A DNA stretch of 64,000 nt from the NCBI GenBank assembly GCA_902826695.1, contig CADEFU010000001.1:62001-126000 (forward strand), given 5' to 3'. The notes under the pieces were generated by a model, which was given only the letters and a program-made list of their open reading frames with translations, searched no databases and was not told where the DNA came from. The translations under genes and the position numbers were made by a program. Of this stretch, positions 1-9,042 are shown piece by piece. Origin of the DNA: an uncultured Alphaproteobacteria bacterium (GTDB lineage Bacteria; Pseudomonadota; Alphaproteobacteria; Micropepsales; Micropepsaceae). Each line of letters opens with the position of its first letter. Positions within the stretch are counted from its first letter, which is position 1.

Positions 1-149
1 GGTGGGGGACTCCGTACTTTCGTGGGGGGACGAATCTTCGGGGCCCAGAGGATGCACCGCGGTTTTATTCGCGCAACGCTGCGGACCGTAATTGCTGAAT
101 CGTAATGTCGTCCTGTTGCATTGCGGGAGCACGTGATGGCTCGCGCGTG

Positions 150-169
150 CAACCGCCGCTTGGCGGTTG
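150..169. other. Perfect 8-bp hairpin upstream of the first gene
   Basis: CAACCGCC (150-157) and GGCGGTTG (162-169) pair perfectly around a GCTT loop. No T-run follows on either strand, so it is not a classical terminator. It lies about 50 bases before the short-chain dehydrogenase start and could be an operator, a leader hairpin or the end of an upstream transcript. I see no convincing gene in 1-218. Confidence 0.35.
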
Positions 170-218
170 ATCGGATTGGCCGTGTGCATCGTATATCTAC
201 TGTTGAGGAGAAAACTGC

Positions 219-1079
219 ATGAACGCGGTCGTTGTTACGGGTGTTTCTACCGGGATTGGGCGTGGCGTCGCGGAGGCTTTGACGCGGCGCGGGTTTCGCG
301 TGTTCGGCAGTGTGCGCACAGAGAGCGACGGCGAGCGCGTGCGTTCGGCGCTTGGCGATGCTTTCACGCCGGTGCTGTTCGATGTGACCGACGAAGCAGC
401 CGTGCGCGCCGGTGCGGAGCGTGTGCGCGCTCAACTCGACGGCCAAACGCTGAAAGGGCTTGTGAACAACGCGGGGATCGCGACGCCGGGGCCCGTGTTG
501 CATCAGCCGCTTGCCGACTTTCGCAAACAGATCGAAGTGAACCTGATCGGGGCTTTTGCGGTGACGCAGGCATTTGCGCCTTTGCTGGGTGCGGATCGCA
601 CGCTCAAAGGGGCGCCGGGGCGTATCGTCAACATCACGTCGCTCGGTGGCAAGATCGGGTCGCCGTTTCTCGGCGGCTACTGCTCGGCGAAGCATGGACT
701 TGAAGGATTGTCGGAGACTACGCGGCGCGAGTTGCTGATGTACGGCATCGACGTTGTCATCGTCGGTCCGGGCGCGGTGAAGACGCCGATCTGGGACAAG
801 GCCGGGGCGATGGACACAGCGGCTTATGCACGTACCGACTATGGACCAGCGATGACGAAACTCTCCGAATTCATGGCCGGTGGTGCGCGCGATGGATTGC
901 CGGTCGAGCGCGTCGGCGATCTTGTGCATCACGTGCTGACGACGCGGCGGCCACGCGTACGTTACGCGTTGGCGCCGAGCTTATTCTTCGACTGGATCGT
1001 TCCGCGCGTGTTGCCGCGCCGGGTCATTGACCGGTACTTTGCGAAGCGGCTTGGGCTCGATCAACCGGCGGCGCGGTGA
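219..1079 (+). CDS. Short-chain dehydrogenase/reductase (SDR)
   Basis: A 286-aa classical SDR that should reduce or oxidise an alcohol/carbonyl with NAD(P)(H) in the cytoplasm. The nucleotide-binding glycine motif TGVSTGIG is at residues 7-14 and NNAG at about 83-86. The catalytic triad is S141, Y154 and K158 in YCSAK. The start follows a good ribosome site (gaggag, about 8 bases before the ATG). Its 3' end overlaps the convergent gene at 1061 by 19 bases. The substrate cannot be read from the sequence; steroid, retinol-like and fatty alcohol SDRs all look like this. Confidence 0.9.
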   Translation: MNAVVVTGVSTGIGRGVAEALTRRGFRVFGSVRTESDGERVRSALGDAFTPVLFDVTDEAAVRAGAERVRAQLDGQTLKGLVNNAGIATPGPVLHQPLADFRKQIEVNLIGAFAVTQAFAPLLGADRTLKGAPGRIVNITSLGGKIGSPFLGGYCSAKHGLEGLSETTRRELLMYGIDVVIVGPGAVKTPIWDKAGAMDTAAYARTDYGPAMTKLSEFMAGGARDGLPVERVGDLVHHVLTTRRPRVRYALAPSLFFDWIVPRVLPRRVIDRYFAKRLGLDQPAAR

Positions 1080-2431
1080 TGGAGTGTTTCGTCTTCGGCT
1101 GCGTGGATGATCGTGTTCAATAGGTCGTTCGCGCAGGCGAGGTAGCCTTGCACGCGCGCGTGCTTGGCGATGTCGGGCGAGTGGAGTTCGGCGGCTGCGC
1201 TCTCTGCGTAGGTGGTCAGGTAGTTTGAAACCTGATCGATCGCCTTTTTGTGGGCGGCCTGGTAGCGGCTGCCGGCCGCGTGCGGTGCGACGCAGGCGAG
1301 CAGACGTGCCCAACGCTGCGCGTTTTCGACCTTCATCGGGTCAGGTTCGCGTGTGAGGTCCGGTTGGCGCTGGCGGCGCAGGCTGAATGCGCTTGCTTTC
1401 ACCAATGGCAGCGCTGCAATCATTTCCCGGGGCGCTTGCGCGACGAGGGCTTCCATGGTCGCCGTTGCAAGGTGGCGCAACTTGGTGAGCGACTGTCCCC
1501 ATTGTGCGCCATGACGCGCGCGAATCTCTGCTGCGAGGCCGGTCGTCAGGCGGTCGAATTTCGCGAGTCTGGCGGCGAGGAGCGTGGGTTCGAATGTCGC
1601 CGTTTGCGTCGAGGCGATGTCGATTGCGAGATGCTCAAGATCAGCGAACAGCAGGTCGCCGACGGCGTTGAGGTCTGTCCGCCCGCGGCGACCGGTTCCT
1701 GTGAGGCGCAGCGCCTGCCATGGTTGATCGAGACGCGCGAGCAGCAATAGACCGAGATAGGGGGCGAGGTCGCGGTTGCGCGTCGCGATGCGGCTGCGCG
1801 CGTCCAGCACACATTTGATGTGCTCGTCCGTCAGATTTGCGATCCGGCGAGGGAGTAGTTCGCGCAGCGGGAGGAGATCGTCGGCGGCGGCCAGGAGAAA
1901 CGCAATCTCTTCGATGTCGATCAGCGTATCCTCGCTGCCGAACTTTGCCGCCAGCACGAGGCGTTCGTTGCGACTTCCGGCGGCGCGGCCGAGCGCCGCG
2001 CTCAGGCACTGCAAAACCTCGCGCCGCATGCGTTCCAAGAGTTCGTCTTGGCGCTGGTGGTTTTCGGCAAGGACTGCATCGGCGACGTGGGCTTCAAGTT
2101 CGGCCAGCCTATTGCGCAGGCCTTCGGTGCCGAGCCAGCGCCACAATGCGCGTACGCTGGCGCGGGCGATGCGGCCCGGTTGCTTGTGTTCGCGATCGTC
2201 CACGAGAAAGTCGGCGAAGGCCTCGCAGAAGAGGCGTTGCGGCGTCGGCGTTCGTAGCGCTTCTTCTTCGGCAAGGATTGGGCGCAGACCATCGAGGATC
2301 AGGTCGAACGGCAGGCCGCTCTCTCCGGCGATACGTTTACGCTCGGCCGCGGCGGCGAGCTTCAACGCCTTCCGCGGCGGCAGCGATGCCAGAAAGCGCG
2401 ATAGCTCGCGATGTTTGTTCGGCGGCAGCAT
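1061..2431 (-). CDS. Conserved protein of unknown function, paralogue of the gene at 25888
   Basis: A 456-aa mostly helical, charged protein with no signal peptide or membrane segment. I do not recognise the family. It is clearly paralogous to the 467-aa protein at 25888-27291 over the whole length. Shared stretches include ILDGLRP, QRLFCE and ADFLVDD near the N-terminus, KQPGRIAR and VRALWRWL just after, and the YLGLLLLARL versus YVGLLVLARL motif in the middle. No metal, nucleotide or catalytic motif stands out. It stands alone on the minus strand, convergent with the SDR gene, with about 88 bases to the decarboxylase gene upstream. Confidence 0.8.
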   Translation of the reverse strand: MLPPNKHRELSRFLASLPPRKALKLAAAAERKRIAGESGLPFDLILDGLRPILAEEEALRTPTPQRLFCEAFADFLVDDREHKQPGRIARASVRALWRWLGTEGLRNRLAELEAHVADAVLAENHQRQDELLERMRREVLQCLSAALGRAAGSRNERLVLAAKFGSEDTLIDIEEIAFLLAAADDLLPLRELLPRRIANLTDEHIKCVLDARSRIATRNRDLAPYLGLLLLARLDQPWQALRLTGTGRRGRTDLNAVGDLLFADLEHLAIDIASTQTATFEPTLLAARLAKFDRLTTGLAAEIRARHGAQWGQSLTKLRHLATATMEALVAQAPREMIAALPLVKASAFSLRRQRQPDLTREPDPMKVENAQRWARLLACVAPHAAGSRYQAAHKKAIDQVSNYLTTYAESAAAELHSPDIAKHARVQGYLACANDLLNTIIHAAEDETLHHRAAG

Positions 2432-2519
2432 GATCCGCAGCGGTCCCCAACTTACCCCTGCGAATTATCGTGCGGGTGGCGTAAATATTCGGTCAGCCAC
2501 AATGGTTAGCGAATGGTGT

Positions 2520-3725
2520 TCAGGCCCTTATTTCGACGAATGTGTCGGGGTAAAAGCCGTTGAAGCCGGTTCTCAGGGCGCAGGAGTAGGCGCCAAGCTG
2601 CTGGAATTCGATCCAGTCACCGGCGGCCACGTTGTCGGGGAGTTCGATCAAGTAGTGCAGCACGTCTAGCGTGTCACAGGTGGGGCCGAAGGCCTTGAAC
2701 GAGGCGATGCGCGACTTCTTTTCGATGATGCGGCCGTTGCTTTCGGCGTAGACCCTGAGCGGATAGCGGACGGGCCAGTTCTGCAACGCGTATTCGTTCA
2801 GGCTGCCATAGATGCCGTCGTTGATGTAGATCGTGTGATCGCGGCGCAGCAAGACCTGTGTGATTACTGACAGGCCGTCGGCGGCGAGCGCGCGACCGGG
2901 CTCACAGTAAATCGCGCAGCCCTCCGGCAGCTTGAGCGCGGCGACGCCATCTTTGATCGCTGCGAAGTACTCCTCAAGCGGGGGGACGGTTACGTTCAAG
3001 TAGTAGCCTGGGAAACCGCCGCCGACGTCGAGGGCCGCCAATGTGACGCCAGATTGCTTGATTGCGTCGCCGCAGCGTTTGAGCGCGGCTTGGTAGGAGC
3101 GCGGGTGTAGGCACTGCGATCCGACGTGAAACGTGAGGCCGGGCTTGGCGCCTGAGGCGGCAATGAGGCGCAGAAGCTCCGCGGCTTGTGTGATGCTTGC
3201 GCCAAATTTGCTCGAGAGCTCCAGTAAGGCGCCGTCGGCGGGTACGTGCAGGCGGACGTAGAGCGTCAGCTGCGCGGCGATGCTCCGGTCATTGTTTGCG
3301 CCGGTTTCGCTCAGGATCACTGCAAGCTCGTCTTCGCTGTCCAGGGCGAAGTTGCGTACTGCGAATGTGCGGAATGCTTCGCCGGCGGCGCCGCGAATGC
3401 GCACCGGTGCCATGAAGCTCAGTTTCGCGTCCGCGAACCGTTCGCGGATCAGCCTGACTTCCGCGAGCGACGCGACGTCAAAGTGTTTTATGCCGGCGCC
3501 GTGAAGGTGGTCGAGAACGGGATCGGCGTGGTTTGCCTTGACCGCAAACATCGTCTCGCCAGGGAAGCCGTCGATGAATGTTTGTACGGCAGAGCGAAAC
3601 GCGGGTGGGAACAACGCATAGACAGGCAAGGTCGGGCGCAGCTTGTCGATCACCGCCGCGACGCTCGGGTAGTGTGCGAGCGAGGCGGCGTTTCGTTTCG
3701 TTTCGGCGTGAGTGGTCGCTGACAT
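2520..3725 (-). CDS. Type III (alanine-racemase fold) PLP decarboxylase, ornithine/lysine type
   Basis: A 401-aa fold-type III PLP enzyme of the ornithine/diaminopimelate decarboxylase family. K63 in FAVKANH should bind PLP. H200 lies in FHVGSQC, the glycine loop DVGGGFPG is at 233-240, and EPGR is at 275-278. C350 in GPTCDTLD matches the catalytic cysteine motif of ornithine decarboxylases rather than the diaminopimelate enzyme. The likely role is putrescine (or cadaverine) formation at the start of polyamine synthesis. Ornithine versus lysine preference cannot be settled here. It is a single gene with a 178-base intergenic space upstream. Confidence 0.88.
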   Translation of the reverse strand: MSATTHAETKRNAASLAHYPSVAAVIDKLRPTLPVYALFPPAFRSAVQTFIDGFPGETMFAVKANHADPVLDHLHGAGIKHFDVASLAEVRLIRERFADAKLSFMAPVRIRGAAGEAFRTFAVRNFALDSEDELAVILSETGANNDRSIAAQLTLYVRLHVPADGALLELSSKFGASITQAAELLRLIAASGAKPGLTFHVGSQCLHPRSYQAALKRCGDAIKQSGVTLAALDVGGGFPGYYLNVTVPPLEEYFAAIKDGVAALKLPEGCAIYCEPGRALAADGLSVITQVLLRRDHTIYINDGIYGSLNEYALQNWPVRYPLRVYAESNGRIIEKKSRIASFKAFGPTCDTLDVLHYLIELPDNVAAGDWIEFQQLGAYSCALRTGFNGFYPDTFVEIRA

Positions 3726-3912
3726 CTTTGTGCATTAAGCGATCGGTGCAATTGCGTCAATTGCGGCTGCGCCAAAGTCGTTTCAAATTGAGAGGCTGGC
3801 GTTTAGTTGCAAGCAACGGGATGAGTGTAGCGTCCGTCACATAGCAACGCATCGCTGCGGGCGCGCAGGGTGTGTCGGGGGGAAGTGCAGTTTTTGTGGA
3901 GGCGTGGACCCC

Positions 3913-4926
3913 ATGCGTAACGGACTCAAATTTATTGGACTTGTCTGCATGACTGTTTCGGTACTTGCGCTGATGCCCTCAGCGGACGGTGCTGTTGGAC
4001 TTGCAGGGTTGGTGCCGTCGATGAACGAGATTTTGTTCGGCGCGCTTATCTTCTTCTCATGTGCGAGCGGCATACTGCTTGTGCACGTGCAGATGCGCTG
4101 TGAGCAAACCGGCGGCGACATTCTTGGTGGCGACATCGAGCGGCTGGTTGCGGACCGGACACGCTGGCTTGGTGAGAAAATCGCGGAGCTTGAGAAAGCG
4201 CGGGCTGCGGCAGTCGAAGCCAATAAGGCAAAGTCGCGGTTTTTGGCGACGATGAGCCATGAGCTGCGGACGCCGCTCAACGCAATCTTGGGTTTCTCAG
4301 AGGTGATCGAGCGCGAGATGTATGGGAAAGCCGGGGACAGCCGCTATACGGAGTATGCGCATCATATTCACGTCAGCGGCGCGCACCTGCTCTCGCTCAT
4401 TCGCGATATCTTGGACTTGTCGAAAATCGAGGCGGGCAAGATGGAACTCGATTGCGAACCGATCTGCGTTGAGGATCTGATTGCGGAGGCAATCCAATTG
4501 TCCAATGCGGATCGCAATCACGGCGTCTCCATCAATGTTCCGCGTGCCCTGCCTGCGGTCGCGGCGGATCGCCGTGCAGCGAAGCAAATGTTGATGAATT
4601 TGCTTTCGAACGCGATGAAGTTCTCGCCTCCGGGCCGGTCGATCGAAGTCTCTGCGGTGTTGCGGGGCGATGGCGGCGTGACGCTTGCCGTCAGGGATCA
4701 TGGCATCGGGATGGCGGCTGCGGACATTCCTAAGGCGCTTGCCGCCTACACCCAGGTCGCCAACCGCGAGACGCGTCGTCACGACGGCACGGGGCTTGGC
4801 CTACCGATCGTACAAGCGTTGATGAAACTCCACGGCGGTTCGCTCGAGCTTGAGAGCGAGCTCGGAAAAGGCACGACCGTGTCGTTGCACTTTCCGACGT
4901 CGACTCCCGTGGCTGCTGCGGCCTGA
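3913..4926 (+). CDS. Membrane-bound sensor histidine kinase
   Basis: A 337-aa orphan histidine kinase. Two hydrophobic segments near the N-terminus (about 7-22 and 41-60) are followed by a short helix, then HisKA with H116 in MSHELRTPLN. The ATPase domain has the N-box (LMNLLSNAMKF), G1 (RDHGIGMA) and G2 (GTGLGLPIV). There is no PAS or receiver domain and almost no periplasmic part, so it may sense within the membrane or through a partner. I chose ATG 3913 because GGAGG (3898-3902) sits 10 bases before it; a GTG at 3904 is too close. No response regulator gene is adjacent. Confidence 0.87.
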   Translation: MRNGLKFIGLVCMTVSVLALMPSADGAVGLAGLVPSMNEILFGALIFFSCASGILLVHVQMRCEQTGGDILGGDIERLVADRTRWLGEKIAELEKARAAAVEANKAKSRFLATMSHELRTPLNAILGFSEVIEREMYGKAGDSRYTEYAHHIHVSGAHLLSLIRDILDLSKIEAGKMELDCEPICVEDLIAEAIQLSNADRNHGVSINVPRALPAVAADRRAAKQMLMNLLSNAMKFSPPGRSIEVSAVLRGDGGVTLAVRDHGIGMAAADIPKALAAYTQVANRETRRHDGTGLGLPIVQALMKLHGGSLELESELGKGTTVSLHFPTSTPVAAAA

Positions 4927-4928
4927 GG

Positions 4929-5447
4929 TTACTGCGCAGCAGCGAGCGCGAAGGGTGCGGGGCGGCTGTGACGCAAGTCGAGAACGCTCCGCACTCCGTC
5001 GCTTGCGGGTTGGTAGAAGAAGGTTTGTTCGGCCATTGCGGCGCGGAAATCTTCGATGCGTGTGCCGGCGCGGACTTCGAAGGAATCGATGCCGACGCGG
5101 CTCATGAAGAGCCACTGGTCGCGCAGTACATCGCCCGTGGCACGGACCTCGCCTTTGTAGCCGAGGCGCTGGCGGAGTAGGCGGGCCCATGAATAGCCGC
5201 GGCCGTCTTTGAATTTCGGGAACTCGAGTTCGATCAATGCGAAGTGATGGACATCGGCGCCTAGCGCCTCCGGCGATTGGTCGGAGGACAGGCGCACGCC
5301 CAGCGGCGTGTTGCGCGGGACGAGCACGTCGCGTTCGGCTTGGAAACGCTTCAGAGAAACGATGATTGCGCCTTCGGGCAGGGCTGCATCGTCGGCAACG
5401 CGGGCAAAGGTGTCTTCGACGAACGCGTTGTCTTTAATGAGCGGCAT
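4929..5447 (-). CDS. DUF934 family protein of the sulfite-reduction operon
   Basis: A 172-aa protein matching the DUF934 family, which in alphaproteobacteria is encoded next to assimilatory sulfite reductase. It is rich in aromatic and charged residues and carries a pattern typical of the family (GYSWARLLRQR, then LRDQWLFMSRVG). The reading frame stays open upstream to 5693, but the true start is the ATG at 5447 (MPLIKDN), which overlaps the end of the reductase gene by 14 bases. Its biochemical role is unproven; genomic linkage suggests a helper in sulfate assimilation. No PAPS reductase gene follows. Confidence 0.85.
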   Translation of the reverse strand: MPLIKDNAFVEDTFARVADDAALPEGAIIVSLKRFQAERDVLVPRNTPLGVRLSSDQSPEALGADVHHFALIELEFPKFKDGRGYSWARLLRQRLGYKGEVRATGDVLRDQWLFMSRVGIDSFEVRAGTRIEDFRAAMAEQTFFYQPASDGVRSVLDLRHSRPAPFALAAAQ

Positions 5448-7083
5448 AGAGTTTCTCCCGGAACGGCTGAATGCCGACGCGGCGGTAGGTGTCCAAAAAG
5501 CGTTCGCCCGGTTGGCGGGCGGCGAGATACGTGTCGACAAGCTTCTCGATCGCGTCGGGTACGTCGGCTTCGCCGAATGCGGGACCCAAGATCTCGCCGA
5601 CCGATGCATCTTCGGCGCCGGAGCCGCCGAGCGTGATCTGGTAGTACTCGACGCCCTTTTTGTCGACGCCCAGGATGCCGATGTGGCCGACATGGTGGTG
5701 GCCGCAAGCGTTGATGCAGCCCGATATCTTCAGCTTCAACTCGCCGATATTGCGCTGGCGGTCGAGATCGGCGAAGCGCTTCGAAAGCGCTTGGGCGATA
5801 TTGATCGAGCGCGCGTTCGCGAGGTCGCAATAATCGAGACCGGGGCAGGCGATGATGTCGGTGATCAGCGCGTGATTGGCGGTGCCGAGGCCGGCCTTGT
5901 CGAGTGTTTGCCAGAGCTCGAAGAGATCGCGCTGGCGCACGTGCGCGAGCACGAGGTTCTGTTCGTGGCTGACGCGTATTTCATCGAAGCTCAAGCGCTC
6001 GGCCAGGCTCGCCACGAGATCCATTTGGTCGGCGCTAGCGTCGCCCGGGATGCCGCCGATTGGCTTGAGCGAGATCGTAACGATCGCATAGCCGGGCACT
6101 TTGTGCTTGGCGACGTTGGTTTCTACCCATGCCGCAAACGCTTTGTTCTTGCGTTGTGCTGTGAGGTCTTCGTCCGGGAGTTTCTCGAAAGCAGGATCCA
6201 AGAAATACGCGTTGATGCGGTCGATCTCGGCTTGCGGCAGCGTGAGCGCGCCGTGTTGCTTGATCTCCGCGAATTCGGCGGCGACTTGGCAGCGCATTTC
6301 GTTCGCGCCGATCTGGTGCACCAGGATCTTGATGCGCGCCTTGTAGAGGTTGTCGCGGCGGCCGTACTGATTGTAGACGCGCATTGTCGCTTCAAGATAA
6401 GCGAGCAGGTCGCCCGCTTCGATGCCTTCGCCGATCAGGTGGCCGACCAACGGCGTGCGGCCTTGGCCGCCACCGACATAGACGTCGAACGCGAGCTTGG
6501 CCGACGCATCGCGGCGGATGACGATCCCGATGTCGTGCACCTTGATCGCGGCACGGTCTTTCGGCGCGGCTGTGACCGCGATCTTGAATTTGCGCGGGAG
6601 GTACGAGAATTCGGGGTGGAACGTCGACCACTGGCGGATGATCTCGGACCAGACGCGCGGGTCGTCGACTTCGTCGGCGGCAGCGCCTGCGAAGTGATCC
6701 GACGTGACATTGCGGATGCAATTGCCGCTCGTTTGGATAGCGTGCATCTCGACGCTGGCGAGATCGGCTAAGATGTCTGGCACATCGCCAAGCTTGGGCC
6801 AGTTGTATTGCAGGTTTTGACGCGTCGTGAAGTGCGCGTAGCCCTTGTCGTACTTGCGCGCGATGTGGGCGAGCATCTTGAGCTGACGGGAAGAAAGCGT
6901 GCCGTACGGGATCGCCACGCGCAGCATGTAGGCGTGCAGTTGTAGATACAGCCCGTTCATCAGGCGCAGTGGCTTGAACTCTTCTTCGGTGAGTTCGCCC
7001 GAGAGACGGCGAGCCACTTGGCCGCGGAACTGGGCCACGCGTTCGTCCACGAGCTTTTGGTCGAATTCGTCGTAGCGGTACAT
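5434..7083 (-). CDS. cysI: Assimilatory sulfite (nitrite/sulfite) reductase hemoprotein
   Basis: A 549-aa siroheme / [4Fe-4S] reductase that reduces sulfite to sulfide (six electrons) for cysteine synthesis. The cluster-binding cysteines are visible as C-x5-C in ACPGLDYC and C-x3-C in SGCINACGHH. TSGNCIRN matches the siroheme-site region near residue 120. Two ferredoxin-like half domains precede these parts, as in the family. It sits between DUF2849 (start 1 base apart, overlapping) and DUF934 (14-base overlap), the standard alphaproteobacterial order. Nitrite reductase NirA is the main alternative; the neighbours favour sulfite. Confidence 0.92.
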   Translation of the reverse strand: MYRYDEFDQKLVDERVAQFRGQVARRLSGELTEEEFKPLRLMNGLYLQLHAYMLRVAIPYGTLSSRQLKMLAHIARKYDKGYAHFTTRQNLQYNWPKLGDVPDILADLASVEMHAIQTSGNCIRNVTSDHFAGAAADEVDDPRVWSEIIRQWSTFHPEFSYLPRKFKIAVTAAPKDRAAIKVHDIGIVIRRDASAKLAFDVYVGGGQGRTPLVGHLIGEGIEAGDLLAYLEATMRVYNQYGRRDNLYKARIKILVHQIGANEMRCQVAAEFAEIKQHGALTLPQAEIDRINAYFLDPAFEKLPDEDLTAQRKNKAFAAWVETNVAKHKVPGYAIVTISLKPIGGIPGDASADQMDLVASLAERLSFDEIRVSHEQNLVLAHVRQRDLFELWQTLDKAGLGTANHALITDIIACPGLDYCDLANARSINIAQALSKRFADLDRQRNIGELKLKISGCINACGHHHVGHIGILGVDKKGVEYYQITLGGSGAEDASVGEILGPAFGEADVPDAIEKLVDTYLAARQPGERFLDTYRRVGIQPFREKLYAAH

Positions 7084-7367
7084 CAGAAGGCCGCTTGCTT
7101 GCCGAGGTCGCGGCGCACTGTCGGTCCCGCGGCGCGGATGATCTCGCGCATCTTCACAGGCTTCTTCGCCGGTGTGATGTCGAAGAGATACGCGTGCACG
7201 AGTTGCTGATTTCGCTCAGCCTCTTGGCCGACGGCCAGAGCCGCTTCGCCGTCCGCGGGCGTAGCCAGGATTTTGGCGGCGTCGAAGCTTTCAACCCACG
7301 CGCCATCGGCCGCGAGATAGACCACCTCGCCATCGCTTAGCCGGTTTGCTGTCAGAACCTGGGCCAT
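7083..7367 (-). CDS. DUF2849 family protein, first gene of the sulfite-reduction operon
   Basis: A 94-aa protein of the DUF2849 family, typically encoded just upstream of the nitrite/sulfite reductase in alphaproteobacteria. The N-terminal half (LTANRLSDGEVVYLAADGAW) resembles a small beta-barrel opening; the C-terminal half is helical and basic. Its stop overlaps the cysI start by one base, so the genes are co-transcribed. The function is unknown; a role in sulfite reductase assembly or siroheme supply is only an inference from linkage. Confidence 0.85.
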   Translation of the reverse strand: MAQVLTANRLSDGEVVYLAADGAWVESFDAAKILATPADGEAALAVGQEAERNQQLVHAYLFDITPAKKPVKMREIIRAAGPTVRRDLGKQAAF

Positions 7368-7516
7368 TCCGCCGATTGTCTGCTGTTAGCGGTTAAGAAT
7401 GGGGCGACGACCGCTAATTGTCAACTTTCAGCGTGAAATATTTTATATAACATTCCTCTAAGTAAATTAATTTGGCCGTTCCAATGGGTTCGGCCGGACC
7501 GATGTCCAAGTGGGCG
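7368..7516 (-). promoter_or_regulatory. Probable promoter region of the DUF2849-cysI-DUF934 operon
   Basis: This intergenic stretch is much richer in A+T than its surroundings, with an AT-rich core at about 7430-7475. On the minus strand a perfect -35 hexamer TTGACA reads from 7424 to 7419. A 17-base spacer leads to a weak -10 (CATTCT, 7401-7396), giving a leader of about 20-30 bases. No recognised CysB or Fur site is visible. Confidence 0.35.
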
Positions 7517-8305
7517 CTATTCAGGCGGCCGGGCGCTTTCATGCCAGTGCTTGAGAGCATGGCGCTCAAGTAGCGACAGTAGCGCGTAGATCGTGATGCC
7601 GATCGCGGCGAGCAGGCCTAACGCGGCGAAGGCTTTGGCCACTTTCAGGTTGAAGCCGGCTTGCAGGATGACCCAGGCGAGGCCGGTTGAAGTGCCGGAG
7701 CCGGCGGCGAATTCGGCAACGACGGCGCCGATCAGCGCGAGACCACCCGAGATCTTCATGCCGGTCAGAATGTTGGGCAGGGCCGCGGGGAACTGCAGGC
7801 GGATGAGGCGCTGCCAACGGCTGGCGCCGTAGAGATCGAAGAGTTCGTGCAGCTGACGGTCGGCCGACCGCAGGCCCAGTGTCGCGTTCGCGAGGATCGG
7901 GAAGAAAGCGACGATGGTCGCCAAGATCAGCACCGCGCGTTCGGCGTTGTCGGGGCCGACCCAGATCAGGATCAGCGGCGCAATCGCGACCACTGGCGTG
8001 ACCTGCAACGTTACTGCATAGGGGAACAGTGCGCGCTCGATCGTGCGGCTTTGTGCGAACAAGGTCGCGAAAGCGATTCCGAAGATCAACGCCAACACGA
8101 AGGCGATGACGGTGACGCGGATCGTGACCCAGGTGGCATCCATCAGCGAGCCCCAGCTTTCAATAGCGGCGGCCGCGATCGCCGATGGGGCGGGCAGGAC
8201 GAAGTGCTTGATATCGAGTGCGTAGACGATCCACTCCCAAAATCCCATGGTTGCAACCGCTACAAGAGCGGGAAGACCGTAGCCCCAAATGCGCTCTCGG
8301 CTCAT
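7517..8305 (-). CDS. ABC transporter permease (SsuC/TauC/ThiX type)
   Basis: A 262-aa inner-membrane permease of the BPD_transp_1 family, with about six hydrophobic segments. The EAA-type loop (LYGASRWQRLIRLQFPAALPNIL) lies at about residues 158-180 and should contact the ATPase. It is the last gene of a three-gene importer operon. Its ATG overlaps the ATPase stop by 4 bases (8302-8305), indicating translational coupling. This permease subfamily serves sulfonate, taurine, nitrate or pyrimidine (thiamine precursor) importers, and the sequence alone does not choose. Confidence 0.88.
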   Translation of the reverse strand: MSRERIWGYGLPALVAVATMGFWEWIVYALDIKHFVLPAPSAIAAAAIESWGSLMDATWVTIRVTVIAFVLALIFGIAFATLFAQSRTIERALFPYAVTLQVTPVVAIAPLILIWVGPDNAERAVLILATIVAFFPILANATLGLRSADRQLHELFDLYGASRWQRLIRLQFPAALPNILTGMKISGGLALIGAVVAEFAAGSGTSTGLAWVILQAGFNLKVAKAFAALGLLAAIGITIYALLSLLERHALKHWHESARPPE

Positions 8306-9042
8306 GGTGTGGCCAGTTCGCGTTGAAGCGCGCTGCGGACGTCACGGCAGCGTTCACCGTAGGCTGTGGTCATGCGGAAGTCGCGGGTGCGGGTCTTCGG
8401 CTCGGTCATCGCGATGTCCGCAATCACGCGGCCAGGACGCTGGCTCATGGCGATGACGCGCGAGGACAGGTAGACGCTTTCGTAAACCGAGTGCGTGACG
8501 AACACGATCGTTAGGTTCTTCACGGCCCACAGTTCGCGTAGTTCGTCGTTCAGGCGATCGCGCGTGAGTTCGTCCAGAGCGGCAAACGGTTCGTCCATGA
8601 GCAGGACGGAGGCGTCCGTGGCGAGCGCGCGTGCGATCGAGACGCGCATGCGCATGCCGCCCGACAATTCGCGCGGATAGGCGTTCGCAAACTTTGTGAG
8701 GCCCACCAATTCGAGAGTGTCGGCTACGCGGCGGTCCGCCTCGGCGTCGTCTTTACGCGTCAGTTCTAGGGGTAAGCGCACGTTCTTGGCGACCGTCGCC
8801 CAGGGCATGAGGGCCGCATCTTGGAACACGAAGCCGACGCTTGGCTTGGCGTGTGTCCAGGCGACTTTGCCGGCGCTTGGTTCGATAAGGCCCGCGATCA
8901 GGCGGAGCGCGGTGCTCTTGCCGCAACCAGACGGCCCCACAAGCGAGACGAACTCGCCGGATGCGATGGACAGGTTCACGCGGTCCAGCGCGAGCGTGCC
9001 GTTCGGGAAAGTTTTGGTGACGTTATCGAAGGAGAGAAGCAA
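8302..9042 (-). CDS. ABC transporter ATP-binding protein (SsuB/TauB/ThiZ type)
   Basis: A 246-aa ABC ATPase that powers import. Walker A is GPSGCGKST (about residues 37-45), the Q-loop lies in FVFQDAALMPW, the signature LSGGMRMR comes at about 130, Walker B is ASVLLMDEPFAALDE, and the H-loop is in FVTHSVYE. It lies between the binding-protein and permease genes with zero and minus-four base gaps. All motifs are intact, so it should be active. Confidence 0.93.
   Translation of the reverse strand: MLLSFDNVTKTFPNGTLALDRVNLSIASGEFVSLVGPSGCGKSTALRLIAGLIEPSAGKVAWTHAKPSVGFVFQDAALMPWATVAKNVRLPLELTRKDDAEADRRVADTLELVGLTKFANAYPRELSGGMRMRVSIARALATDASVLLMDEPFAALDELTRDRLNDELRELWAVKNLTIVFVTHSVYESVYLSSRVIAMSQRPGRVIADIAMTEPKTRTRDFRMTTAYGERCRDVRSALQRELATP

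Noticed and set aside
5308..6771. 487-codon open frame on the plus strand
   Set aside because: It lies fully antisense to cysI, which has clear cluster and siroheme motifs. Long antisense frames are common in GC-rich DNA.
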